Shown piece by piece: positions 1 to 7,906 of a stretch of 64,000 bases of DNA. Every line of letters begins with the position of its first letter. Position 1 is the first letter of the stretch. Under the pieces are notes generated by a model, which did no database searches, had not been told where the DNA came from, and was given only the letters and a program-made list of their open reading frames with translations. This stretch comes from Methylobacillus caricis (GTDB lineage Bacteria; Pseudomonadota; Gammaproteobacteria; Burkholderiales; Methylophilaceae). The stretch lies in assembly GCF_020532705.1 (NCBI RefSeq), contig NZ_JAJAVD010000001.1:1054001-1118000 (forward strand). Direction: 5' to 3'. Made by a program: the position numbers and the translations under genes.

Positions 1-351
1 CAAACCAAGATTGGCGACAGGGGCATTACCTTGTCAGGCGGCCAGCGCCAGCGTATCTGCCTGGCCCGCGCGCTGATCGGCAGGCCCGCCATACTGGTGC
101 TGGATGATGCCACGAGTGCGCTGGATGCAGTCACGGAGCGCAACGTATTGCAAAACATACGCCGCCTTCCCGGTAAAAAGGGCCATGCCATTTCAGTGTT
201 CATTATTGCCAGCAAGCTTTCTACTATCCTCTTGGCGGATCGTGTCTTGTTGCTGTCGGGTGGACGTATCGTGGCTGAGGGCACACATACCACTCTCACT
301 GCGCAGAGCGCGGAATACCGTGAATTGATGGGGATAGATGATGGCCGTTGA
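1..351 (+). CDS. ABC exporter half-transporter, ATPase end (partial, 5' truncated)
   Basis: Only the C-terminal part of the nucleotide-binding domain is present; the frame is open from base 1. It carries a canonical signature (LSGGQRQR), a Walker B in which the catalytic Glu is Asp (ILVLDDATSALD), and an H-loop where the usual His is Ser (IASKLSTI). These changes are typical of the degenerate member of a heterodimeric type IV ABC exporter. The stop overlaps the start of the next gene, the partner half-transporter, so the two are translationally coupled. It closely resembles the end of the gene at 52705-54489, so the pair is duplicated across the prophage. The substrate cannot be told from sequence. 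Confidence 0.9.
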   Translation, partial: QTKIGDRGITLSGGQRQRICLARALIGRPAILVLDDATSALDAVTERNVLQNIRRLPGKKGHAISVFIIASKLSTILLADRVLLLSGGRIVAEGTHTTLTAQSAEYRELMGIDDGR

Positions 352-2179
352 TAATGTTCCTGTTCTCAAGGTGATGTCGGATATCGAACTTGAAGAAATG
401 TTCGCTCAGCAGAAATTGCAGCGCGGCATGTTCTGGCGTTTATTGCCTTTATTGCGGCCTGTACGCCATTTTGTGCTGGGCTCCATCCTGGCTGAGGTTT
501 TGCTGGTGTCCTTTGTTTTCCTGCGGCCTTATTTTATTGAACAGGTGATAGACCATGGATTGATCCGGAGCGTTGCGGGCGCTTACAGCCTAGATACCCA
601 TCTCATTGCCTGGGCATTGCTGGGGATGACCATTTCCTGGGCCGGGCGCTTTGGCCTCGCGGGAGTGTCTCAATATCTTTCCGGCTCTGCTGCCATCCGG
701 GTGCTTAATAGTCTGCGTGTCAGCGTGTTCAACCATGTGCAGCATTTGAGTGTGGGTTATTTTGACCGTACCAAGTCCGGCCGCATTGTTTCGCGCATAG
801 ACAGGGATGTGGACAGCCTGGAGCCGCTGATGATACAAGGTCCGCCAGAGCTGCTTTCCGCCTTGTTGCGCAGTTTTGTAGCCGGCGTATTGCTGTGGCT
901 GATATCGCCAGTGTTGTTTCTGAGCCTGGCTTCCATTATTCCATTGCTTCTGGGCGCTACTTGGCTATTCAAGAAGCTGGCACAAAGTAATTACGCGCGA
1001 GTGGCGGAAAACCGCGCACGTTTTACTGCCCACCTGGTGGAAACCGTGGCCGGGGTACGCATGATCAAGCAGACTGTGCAGGAAGAAAGCAATCGTGCGC
1101 GTTATCGTGCGTTGATCCAGGATTTCATCCAGTCGCTGATCCGTAATACCCTGATGGCAGGCTGGTTCACCCATTTCACAAGCATCCTGACTACATTGGG
1201 CATGATGTTGCTGCTGGTGTTTGGCGGGCGGGAAGTGGCATTGGGGCACATCAGTTTTGGTCAACTGGCAGCCAGCATGTTTTATGTGTTCATGTTCCTT
1301 GGGCCTTTACAGGAACTGGGCGACCTGTTTGAACGCTATATCAATGGCGTGGCTTCGGCACAGCGCATATTCCTGCTGCTGGATACCAAGCCGGAAATCC
1401 GCGACAAGGAGCAGGTGCTGCCTTTTGAGCACGTGCGTGGCGATGTAGAGTTCAGGGATGTGGTATTTGCCTATAACCCGTTGGCAGCAACTCCGGTGAT
1501 ACGCCACCTTGACCTTAAGATACCTGCTGGGGAAGTGCTGGCAATTGTTGGTCCTACGGGGCATGGAAAAAGTACATTGGTGCAACTGCTGACCCGGTTT
1601 TATGAGGTACAAGCCGGCGCTGTCTTGATAGATGGCAAGGATGTGAAGGATATTGCCCAGCGGGACTTGCGCAGTCACGTGGGCGTGGTTTTGCAGGATA
1701 ATGTATTGTTCAGCGGGACTATTTTTGAAAACTTGCAGTTGGCTAACCCAGAGGCCAGCGAGCAGGATTTCATCAATGCCGCACAGGCATTGGGCGTGCA
1801 TGACATCATCAGCCGCCTGCCTCATGGCTATCATACGGAAGTAGGGGCGCTTGGCAGCCATCTGAGTCACGGTCAGCGCCAGCTGGTGTGTCTGGTACGT
1901 GCCTACCTGGCTGATCCTGCTATCCTGATTCTGGATGAAGCTACCTCGGCTGTGGATATCCAGACTGAACGTAAAATCCAGCATGCATTGAGACGATTAT
2001 GTGAAGGACGCACTGCCATCATCATTGCGCACCGCCTGGCGACCATACGTGATGCGGACCGCATTGCGGTCATTCGTCAAGGGCAGGTGGTGGAGCAAGG
2101 CACACACGACGTGCTCATGCAGCAGAGCGGTCATTATGCAGCGCTTTACCATGCTTATGAGCAAGGGCAGGAGTTTTAG
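338..2179 (+). CDS. ABC exporter half-transporter (membrane domain plus ATPase)
   Basis: This 613-residue protein has the MsbA/MdlB-like layout: an N-terminal six-helix membrane domain (about residues 40-330) followed by an ATPase domain. The Walker A (GPTGHGKST), Walker B with catalytic Glu (LILDEATSAVD) and H-loop (IIAHRLATI) are canonical, but the signature is LSHGQ instead of LSGGQ. It therefore complements the upstream partner: together they would form one working and one degenerate ATP site. The start overlaps the previous gene by about 14 bases; ATG at 341 is an alternative. It is paralogous to 50865-52715. Export of a small molecule across the inner membrane is likely, substrate unknown. 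Confidence 0.9.
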   Translation: MMAVDNVPVLKVMSDIELEEMFAQQKLQRGMFWRLLPLLRPVRHFVLGSILAEVLLVSFVFLRPYFIEQVIDHGLIRSVAGAYSLDTHLIAWALLGMTISWAGRFGLAGVSQYLSGSAAIRVLNSLRVSVFNHVQHLSVGYFDRTKSGRIVSRIDRDVDSLEPLMIQGPPELLSALLRSFVAGVLLWLISPVLFLSLASIIPLLLGATWLFKKLAQSNYARVAENRARFTAHLVETVAGVRMIKQTVQEESNRARYRALIQDFIQSLIRNTLMAGWFTHFTSILTTLGMMLLLVFGGREVALGHISFGQLAASMFYVFMFLGPLQELGDLFERYINGVASAQRIFLLLDTKPEIRDKEQVLPFEHVRGDVEFRDVVFAYNPLAATPVIRHLDLKIPAGEVLAIVGPTGHGKSTLVQLLTRFYEVQAGAVLIDGKDVKDIAQRDLRSHVGVVLQDNVLFSGTIFENLQLANPEASEQDFINAAQALGVHDIISRLPHGYHTEVGALGSHLSHGQRQLVCLVRAYLADPAILILDEATSAVDIQTERKIQHALRRLCEGRTAIIIAHRLATIRDADRIAVIRQGQVVEQGTHDVLMQQSGHYAALYHAYEQGQEF

Positions 2180-2218
2180 ATTGCCTTATTTGAACGGCAC
2201 TCTTCCTGCCTTGGCATG

Positions 2219-3607
2219 CTATAGCTGGATAATGTTTAGCTTCGCTTTGCCAAGCTCTTTTAGCAAAAGTTTGTAACTATCGAGGTCGAAGTAAAAATCG
2301 GTCTTGCTCATCAGAAGTTCCGCGCATGCAGGCTCGTCCTCCACGGATCCCAGGTAATTCCAGTGCTCGAAAACATGGATCGCTGATTTCCCATTATCGG
2401 CATTCGACTCCTTGATGCCGATCTTGCCTGGGTAGGGCCAGTATTTTAATTGTTGTGCAATCAGTGCCTGCTTCAGGCGCAAGTAATGAATATCCGGAGA
2501 TTCCCTGTCGCAGCACACTCCCTTGCAGCGTTTGAGCTGAAAGGCAAAGCAGGGACCTTGCCCAGGCTCCAGGCCCACCCACTGCGGGCAGAGATGGTGA
2601 GCTTCTACAATCTGGCGTAATGCAGCAATAGCCTGGCGCTTGCTGCGATAAGCGCCATATGACTGCCCCAATGATTCCGGCGTGATTTCATCGTGATTGA
2701 CCAGCGTCAGCAATGGCGTCTGGGTTGGTGAACCAGATAGCTTCCATGAGCATAATTGCCGCTCGCGTCTGAGCTGGCGGTTATAAATGGGCTGGCGTTC
2801 CTTGATCAGGCGGGATTCGAGCAGCAAGGCTCCAAATTCTCCCGCAGTTTCTATCCATTCAATGTGCTTGATTTCCTGTGATATGCGCATGCTTTTTGTC
2901 CGTGCATGATCGCTGCTGAAATGGGATAGCACACGTGAACGTATATTCACGCTTTTACCCACATATAAGGGCAGGGTGTTATCACCATAAAAAATATAAA
3001 TGCCTGGTGTTTCCGGCATCTCCTCCAGAAGTTGAGGATTTATGCCAGCAGGCAGGCTTTGGCCCTTCAGCAGTTGGCTGGCCATTTGCTCGAGTCTATA
3101 GACGCCATGTTCCCGCTCTGCAATCTCAAGAAACGCAGACATCACTTCTACGTCCCCCATGGCCCGGTGGCGGGACGAGCACGCAATATTGTGCCGCTGG
3201 ATAATCGCATCAAGCCCGTGGCTCTTGTATTCAGGATATAAGAGCCGGGATAGTTTAACCGTGCAGAGCACTTGTTGTCGCAATGTAATACCCAGGCGCT
3301 TGAACTCGCTCTTGAGGAAGCCATGGTCGAAGCGCACATTGTGCGCGCACAGCACAGCGCCTTCCAGATAAGTGATCAAGTCAGCCGCGACATCCTTGAA
3401 CAAGGGGGCATCCTTCACCATCTCGTTGGTGATGCCCGTAATGCCCTGGATGAAATAGGAGATATTCATTTCCGGGTTCACCAGTGTCTGCCAGCGGCTT
3501 ACCTCAACGCCACCTTCATAACGGATCAGGCCGATTTCCGTGATTCTGTCTGTGAGAGGGGTTGCGCCGGTGGTTTCAAGGTCGAGCAATACATAGGCTG
3601 GAAGCAT
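2219..3607 (-). CDS. DEDDh 3'-5' exonuclease fused to GIY-YIG (Cho/UvrC-type) nuclease
   Basis: The protein has 462 residues. Residues 1-165 form a DnaQ-like exonuclease with the acidic set D9, E11, D94, H147 and D152 (LLDLETTG, HNVRFDHGF, HRAMGDVEV). Residues about 198-280 are a GIY-YIG endonuclease domain (PGIYIFYG, YVGKSVNIRSR) like that of UvrC and Cho. Known proteins of this build are annotated as DNA polymerase III epsilon-like/excinuclease Cho fusions and are thought to act in DNA repair; that role is inferred. The last ~180 residues include a Cys-containing stretch (CFAFQLKRCKGVC) like that in UvrC-type proteins. It converges with the ABC exporter gene on its left. Confidence 0.88.
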   Translation of the reverse strand: MLPAYVLLDLETTGATPLTDRITEIGLIRYEGGVEVSRWQTLVNPEMNISYFIQGITGITNEMVKDAPLFKDVAADLITYLEGAVLCAHNVRFDHGFLKSEFKRLGITLRQQVLCTVKLSRLLYPEYKSHGLDAIIQRHNIACSSRHRAMGDVEVMSAFLEIAEREHGVYRLEQMASQLLKGQSLPAGINPQLLEEMPETPGIYIFYGDNTLPLYVGKSVNIRSRVLSHFSSDHARTKSMRISQEIKHIEWIETAGEFGALLLESRLIKERQPIYNRQLRRERQLCSWKLSGSPTQTPLLTLVNHDEITPESLGQSYGAYRSKRQAIAALRQIVEAHHLCPQWVGLEPGQGPCFAFQLKRCKGVCCDRESPDIHYLRLKQALIAQQLKYWPYPGKIGIKESNADNGKSAIHVFEHWNYLGSVEDEPACAELLMSKTDFYFDLDSYKLLLKELGKAKLNIIQL

Positions 3608-4229
3608 TGAGAAAGGTCTACATTTATCTTGAGTCTTGTGAATTTTATACCTAATCAGCTTTGCGAGTGACTGGATGCATAGTGTCAGGCCAAGATATCC
3701 GTAAGTTTCCTATGCTTTTCCTCAGTCAGGGGCAATCACTGTCTTCTCACAATTCGGCACGTGTACGACATACGCATCAATGCACATGCATGATTGATAG
3801 TGCACATATGATGTGCTGCAATTTTTAAGGCTCCAACGGTAAAAATTAATGAAATTCAAAGGAATGTAAGGAGACCATTTGAATTTCTTATCAATATTCC
3901 CTATTTGATATACCAGATAGAAAAGGGCCGTTACCCATGTTGCCTTTCGGCTAATAATGGGTAACGGCCTTGTTGTTCACTTGTAGGCCGAACGCTTTGG
4001 ATATCTAGAATGCGGTTGGTCAATTGAGCCAACTTTATCGTTTGATATTAAAGGGATAATTAGCCCGAATGGACTATATTTTGGTGGCTTGATTGGGAGT
4101 AGATTTAATCCGCGTTAAAAGTAAGGCGCCCGGACTATTACTAGATATTGCGACATGCCTGTCAGGTGCGTCGGCTCTGATCAACCTATCAGGGTTTTCT
4201 CGTTATGATTCATGATTAAGGGGAAACAA
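3608..4229. other. Intergenic region with one long perfect hairpin
   Basis: About 620 bases lie between the divergent exonuclease gene and the PEP-CTERM gene. I see no credible reading frame. The only clear structure is the 13-bp-stem inverted repeat at 3926-3969. The stretch next to 4230 should hold the PEP-CTERM gene promoter, but I cannot assign -35/-10 boxes with confidence. Confidence 0.5.
3926..3969. terminator. Perfect 13-bp inverted repeat, terminator-like
   Basis: The arms GGCCGTTACCCAT and ATGGGTAACGGCC are exact complements around an 18-base loop. On the plus strand the right arm is followed by ttgttgttc, a weak T-rich tail. No gene ends just upstream, so it could also be a small RNA end or a protein-binding dyad. 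Confidence 0.45.
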
Positions 4230-4796
4230 ATGAAATTACGTCACATTGCGCTGGCTGTAAGTTTTGCGCTAGTTAGTTCACAGGCCATGGCCAATGGCTC
4301 GATCTTCGTCACTGAACCTGGTGCCGATGGCTTCAATATCGAGACCTTGGGCTTTAATGGTTCCAGCTATCTCATTACACAGATCACCTTCGACTTCTCA
4401 AGCACTACCACATCCGACGGCAGCTACTTGGTCATCGATGGGTCACCAATTTCTATTACACCTCCTGCTGGCGGCACTGCTACTTTCTTCGGTAGCGGTG
4501 CAGTATTTGGCTTTAACTTTACCAGCTTCGATACTTTCGATGTTTTCAAATTCAGCTGGGATCCTGATTCGGCTATCGATGGAAGTTATGGCGCAACCAG
4601 TTTCGATTTTATTGGGGGCGTGGTGACAGCTTGGACTGACAATGGCCTGGTTTACACAGGTACTTTTGCCCAAGTAGGCTTTACTCCTGATGTTGCTGCT
4701 GTACTGACGCCTGTTCCTGAGCCATCAAGCTATGCTCTTATGTTGGCTGGAATTGGTCTTTTGGGTATTGCAATGCGTCGTAAGAGCCAAACTTGA
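4230..4796 (+). CDS. PEP-CTERM sorting domain protein, secreted
   Basis: The 188-residue product starts with a Sec signal peptide (a KLRHIALAVSFALVSSQAMA-like stretch, cleavage near AMA-NG). It ends with a classical PEP-CTERM tripartite signal: VPEPSSYALM, a hydrophobic helix (LAGIGLLGIAM) and a basic tail (RRKSQT). Such proteins are processed by an exosortase and exported to the surface or biofilm matrix. The body is a Ser/Thr/Gly/Asp-rich beta-type domain with no recognisable catalytic motif. ATG at 4230 is preferred over 4212 because AGGGGA lies just before it. No exosortase or polysaccharide genes are nearby, so it depends on a machinery encoded elsewhere. Confidence 0.88.
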   Translation: MKLRHIALAVSFALVSSQAMANGSIFVTEPGADGFNIETLGFNGSSYLITQITFDFSSTTTSDGSYLVIDGSPISITPPAGGTATFFGSGAVFGFNFTSFDTFDVFKFSWDPDSAIDGSYGATSFDFIGGVVTAWTDNGLVYTGTFAQVGFTPDVAAVLTPVPEPSSYALMLAGIGLLGIAMRRKSQT

Positions 4797-4815
4797 AATT
4801 TTCATATGCAATGCC

Positions 4816-4843
4816 AAGCCTGCCCTCAGGGGTAGGCTTTTTA
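4816..4843 (+). terminator. Rho-independent terminator of the PEP-CTERM gene
   Basis: AAGCCTGCCC pairs with GGGTAGGCTT (one mismatched pair) around the tetraloop TCAG, followed by a T tract. It lies 20 bases after the stop codon. Confidence 0.85.
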
Positions 4844-4981
4844 TTTGTGGTGAGCTTGGTTAATTTTTAATGTGATGACGTGACTGAGGTCGGAATTTAA
4901 ATCCAATGATCTGGATTTGCATGACCTTGTTTGGCTATGGGCAAATTTAGGTTGTTGTTCGATTGACGATCACTGAAAAGG

Positions 4982-5015
4982 AAAAAGGGTTAGCCATTAA
5001 GCTAACCCTTTTTTT
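4982..5015. terminator. Bidirectional terminator, originally that of tRNA-Asn
   Basis: AAAAAGGGTTAGC and GCTAACCCTTTTT form a perfect 13-bp stem around cattaa, with A and T tracts on both sides. It abuts the left attachment site. On the minus strand it lies directly downstream of the tRNA 3'-end remnant, so before the phage inserted it would have terminated the tRNA-Asn transcript. Confidence 0.85.
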
Positions 5016-5029
5016 ATCTGGCTCCCCGA
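5015..5029. other. Left attachment site core (attL)
   Basis: The 15 bases tatctggctccccga are identical to 48422-48436. They contain the reverse complement of the last residues of tRNA-Asn including CCA. The host terminator lies immediately left of it and phage umuC immediately right. Confidence 0.88.
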
Positions 5030-5095
5030 TGTGGTCGATCTAAGAACCAAGAAAATTCATATTTTGCTGCCTGATCAATTGCGCAGATTAGCTGC

Positions 5096-6379
5096 CTAGA
5101 GAACTACTGGCAAATCTTGCCAATCTGTAGTGTAGTTTGGACTTTTGAAAGCCCGGCGCATTTGCCAGCCATTGTCCAGGCCCTCAGATGCCAATTTCAT
5201 GGTGCCGCGGCTGTACTTGTCATTGATTTGATCTAGAGTGTTCATCAGCTTTATAGATTTGGCATCTGTCACAGAAAATCCAAAGAGGTCGCGCTGCTGC
5301 CCACCTTCAGGAACAAGTTCACTCAGCATTACCCCCGCCTTCTGATAATAGATGCCTTCCTTGAATATCTTTTTCAATATCCACTGCGCTGTCTTATCTA
5401 ACAACATCGTGTTATTAGTCGGAGAGGGAAGGGCAACGAACTGGCCAGCGCTGAAGTATTGCGCCTGGTCGAAAGGACTGTTCTGGATGAACAGATGTAT
5501 TGCCCCGGCATAGAGGCCTTTCTTCCGCATGCGCTCTGCAGCATTGGTGACGTGAAATGAGATAGCCTCGCTCATGTCCTGCAAGCTGTTCACACGCTGC
5601 CCAAAGGATCGGGATGACATCACTTGCTTTGCCTCTGGCAATACTTCTTCCAGCTCCAGCCATGATTCTCCGTTCAACTCTTTGACTGTGCGTTCCAGTA
5701 CCACGCCAAACTCATCCCTGATGCGCTTGGGGCTGGCATTACGTAGGCGCCATACATTATCCACTCCCAGCTCATTGAGGCGCTTTTCCAGCCTGCTACC
5801 CACGCCCCAGACTTTGGAAACAGGTAAAGCCTCCATGATTTTCTGCAGCTCACCGGTGCTGATGCTGGTTAGATCACAAACGCCGTCATAGCCTGGCTGT
5901 TTCTTCGCACAGTGATTGGCCAGTTTTGCGAGGGTCTTTGTATGACCAAAGCCAACGCAGATCGGCAGGCCAGTCCATTTCATTACTGTGTCCTTAATCT
6001 CACGGCCGTATTTGCTGTAGTCCCGGTTCACGCCAGTGAGGTCTAGAAATGACTCGTCGATTGAATACACTTCAACCCTTGGGGCAAACTGGCGGAGGGT
6101 GTCTGAGAACCGGTTGCTCATATTGGCGTATAGCTCGTAGTTGCTGGAGAAGTGAATCACGCCCAGCCTGGTGGCTTCCTTTTCGATCTCAAACCATGGT
6201 CGGCACATCCAAAGCTCCAACAGCTCTTTGGCTTCCTTGGATTGGGCAATGACGCAGCCATCGTTGTTGCTCAGGACGACTACCGGCTTATGTCGCAGAT
6301 CCGGGCGAAAGACTTTCTCGCATGATGCATAGAACGAGTTTGCATCACAGAGGGCGTAGACCAGGTTATTGTGGCTCAT
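5096..6379 (-). CDS. umuC: Y-family DNA polymerase V catalytic subunit UmuC
   Basis: The 427-residue protein has the Y-family palm acidic residues D12 ([13 protein letters not shown]) and D108/E109 ([11 protein letters not shown]), followed by helix-hairpin-helix and little-finger regions; [13 protein letters not shown] is the HhH part. The length matches E. coli UmuC (422). It performs translesion synthesis together with processed UmuD. It overlaps the umuD stop by 14 bases, so they form an operon. It lies inside the prophage only 67 bases from attL, so the SOS mutagenesis genes travel with the phage. Confidence 0.95.
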   Translation of the reverse strand: MSHNNLVYALCDANSFYASCEKVFRPDLRHKPVVVLSNNDGCVIAQSKEAKELLELWMCRPWFEIEKEATRLGVIHFSSNYELYANMSNRFSDTLRQFAPRVEVYSIDESFLDLTGVNRDYSKYGREIKDTVMKWTGLPICVGFGHTKTLAKLANHCAKKQPGYDGVCDLTSISTGELQKIMEALPVSKVWGVGSRLEKRLNELGVDNVWRLRNASPKRIRDEFGVVLERTVKELNGESWLELEEVLPEAKQVMSSRSFGQRVNSLQDMSEAISFHVTNAAERMRKKGLYAGAIHLFIQNSPFDQAQYFSAGQFVALPSPTNNTMLLDKTAQWILKKIFKEGIYYQKAGVMLSELVPEGGQQRDLFGFSVTDAKSIKLMNTLDQINDKYSRGTMKLASEGLDNGWQMRRAFKSPNYTTDWQDLPVVL

Positions 6380-6836
6380 GAATGACAGTGGTCACGACAC
6401 CGAATACAATCAATGACTGGTCGGGCTGCAGCTCAATGGGAGGATAGGCCGGGTTCTCTGACAGCAAGGTGAATGCTCGACCAGTTTTCTTCAGGCGTTT
6501 GACCATCCATTCGCCTTCCACATCCACAATTACTATCGAGCCTGATTTAGCTTTCTTGGATCTGTCGACAATGATAGTGCTACCAGGATAAATACCGGCA
6601 CCAATCATTGAATCGCCAGCCACCACAAACAGGAATGTTGCTGGCGGGTTGGTGATGAAGCGGTGATTGAGGTCAAGGAATTCCTGCTCATAGTCCTGAG
6701 CAGGGGAAGGGAAGTGAGATTGTCCAGCGCGCACCTTCGATGAATACTGCGGCAGCGCCAATGGCAGGGTGCTCTCAGGCACCGGCCCAAGAAGCTTACA
6801 ATTTGATCTGTGTAGAGGTAGAAACATAGTGAGCAT
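6366..6836 (-). CDS. umuD: UmuD, LexA-like self-cleaving partner of polymerase V
   Basis: The 156-residue protein is a member of peptidase family S24. The expected autocleavage pair is A37-G38 (VRAGQSHF). The catalytic Ser is S76 ([11 protein letters not shown]) and the Lys is K113 (WMVKRLK). RecA-stimulated cleavage yields UmuD', which activates UmuC. The start at 6836 is the first of two close ATGs (the other at 6827) and neither has a clear ribosome-binding site. A LexA-like box lies just upstream at 6843-6858, fitting SOS control. Confidence 0.93.
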   Translation of the reverse strand: MLTMFLPLHRSNCKLLGPVPESTLPLALPQYSSKVRAGQSHFPSPAQDYEQEFLDLNHRFITNPPATFLFVVAGDSMIGAGIYPGSTIIVDRSKKAKSGSIVIVDVEGEWMVKRLKKTGRAFTLLSENPAYPPIELQPDQSLIVFGVVTTVIHEPQ

Positions 6837-6842
6837 AGTTTA

Positions 6843-6858
6843 CTGTACGAATGTACAC
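6843..6858. promoter_or_regulatory. LexA-like operator upstream of umuDC
   Basis: CTGTACGAATGTACAC matches CTGT-N8-ACAG at seven of eight conserved positions and contains the palindrome TGTAC-GAAT-GTACA. It lies 7 bases before the umuD start and in the shared region with the divergent packaging genes. A second dyad, ACTGT at 6884-6888 and ACAGT at 6902-6906, lies between it and the terminase gene. Confidence 0.6.
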
Positions 6859-6935
6859 TATTCTATGACTTTTCACATATTCAACTGTACGCTCGTTCCG
6901 AACAGTACCTTGAGCGACATTTAGCCCCCCTGCAC

Positions 6936-7904
6936 ATGTCATGCGCCTTGCTGGATTATCCGAGCATGGCGAAAGACCGTTCCAATCCTCTCGATAAGAT
7001 ATCGTTTTACTGCAAGCCTTGCTTTCACTCATTCAAGGCGGCGCCATCACGTATTGAGGATGCGCCTGATCAACCGCACCACCCATATCAATATTTCGGC
7101 ACATGTCCCAATTGCGAGCGCGAAGTTGAACAGGTGCATTGGGAAAAGAACCTGATAGCGGCCTGGGGTAAATCCACAGGACCCAAGACGGAAGAAGGGA
7201 AGGCCGCCACAGCAGCCAACCTGGAAGGGCATCCCACCAAAGAGGAATCGCTGCGCACTCGATTCAATGCCATGAAGCATGGCATGAATGCGAGAACCGC
7301 CAATTATTTTCCGGCTAAGCCAGATGGTTACTCATTCTGCCAAGGTTGTGATGTTGACCGGGTGTTTTGCAGGCAGCAAGCGGCTTGCACCAAGAAAACC
7401 GAATTATTCATGCTGCACCATGCGGCATTTGAGCAGCGCAATCCCAAGCACCTGATGGGGATCTATTCAGATATGCATGCCGGTGTGTTTGCCCTGGTGC
7501 AACAGATCGTCCAGGTCATTGTCGCTGATGGGGTCAAGATCGAGTCGGTAGTCTGGGATTACGACAAAGACAACAATGTGCGCGTGGCTGAGTATGTTGA
7601 TGAAGAAGGTAATCGCAAGCTCTTACGCAAGGAACTGACAGCCCACCCCTTGCTAAAATCTCTGGGAGAGCTGTTGACCAGGTCTGGCCTGACCTTATCC
7701 GACATGGGGATGACCAACAAGGTCATTGAGGCTGAGGATGACAGCTTCGGTAACACGCAGGACGCGCCCGTCAAGGTCGACGCCAACGAATACAGGCAGC
7801 GCCAGGTACTGGCCTTGCAAGACATGGCGGACAAGATTCAGCGCGCCAACAAGCAGACCGATCAGGATCCAATTCTGCTTGAATACAACCAGGAGAATTC
7901 CTGA
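6936..7904 (+). CDS. Putative terminase small subunit with zinc-ribbon-like N-terminus
   Basis: The 322-residue protein lies directly before the large terminase, the position of a small subunit. The N-terminus has paired cysteines (FYCKPCFHSF and GTCPNCEREV) like a zinc ribbon, then a segment WGKSTGPKTEEGKAA and FNAMKHGMNAR, a pattern frequent in small-terminase-like phage proteins that bind DNA. A second Cys cluster (FCQGCDVDRVFC) follows. The C-terminal half ends in a helical region. ATG at 6966 is an alternative start. Identity rests on position and partial motifs, so it is not certain. Confidence 0.65.
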   Translation: MSCALLDYPSMAKDRSNPLDKISFYCKPCFHSFKAAPSRIEDAPDQPHHPYQYFGTCPNCEREVEQVHWEKNLIAAWGKSTGPKTEEGKAATAANLEGHPTKEESLRTRFNAMKHGMNARTANYFPAKPDGYSFCQGCDVDRVFCRQQAACTKKTELFMLHHAAFEQRNPKHLMGIYSDMHAGVFALVQQIVQVIVADGVKIESVVWDYDKDNNVRVAEYVDEEGNRKLLRKELTAHPLLKSLGELLTRSGLTLSDMGMTNKVIEAEDDSFGNTQDAPVKVDANEYRQRQVLALQDMADKIQRANKQTDQDPILLEYNQENS

Positions 7905-7906
7905 TC

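Noticed and set aside
1307-1984. Long antisense frame inside the first ABC exporter gene
   Set aside because: It mirrors the well-supported exporter frame and has no family features; similar antisense frames occur opposite other genes.
4982-5013. GGGTTAGC arms of the tRNA terminator matching the phage iteron core
   Set aside because: The shared eight bases lack the conserved ATCCAC part of the iterons and are explained by the terminator stem; taken as chance.
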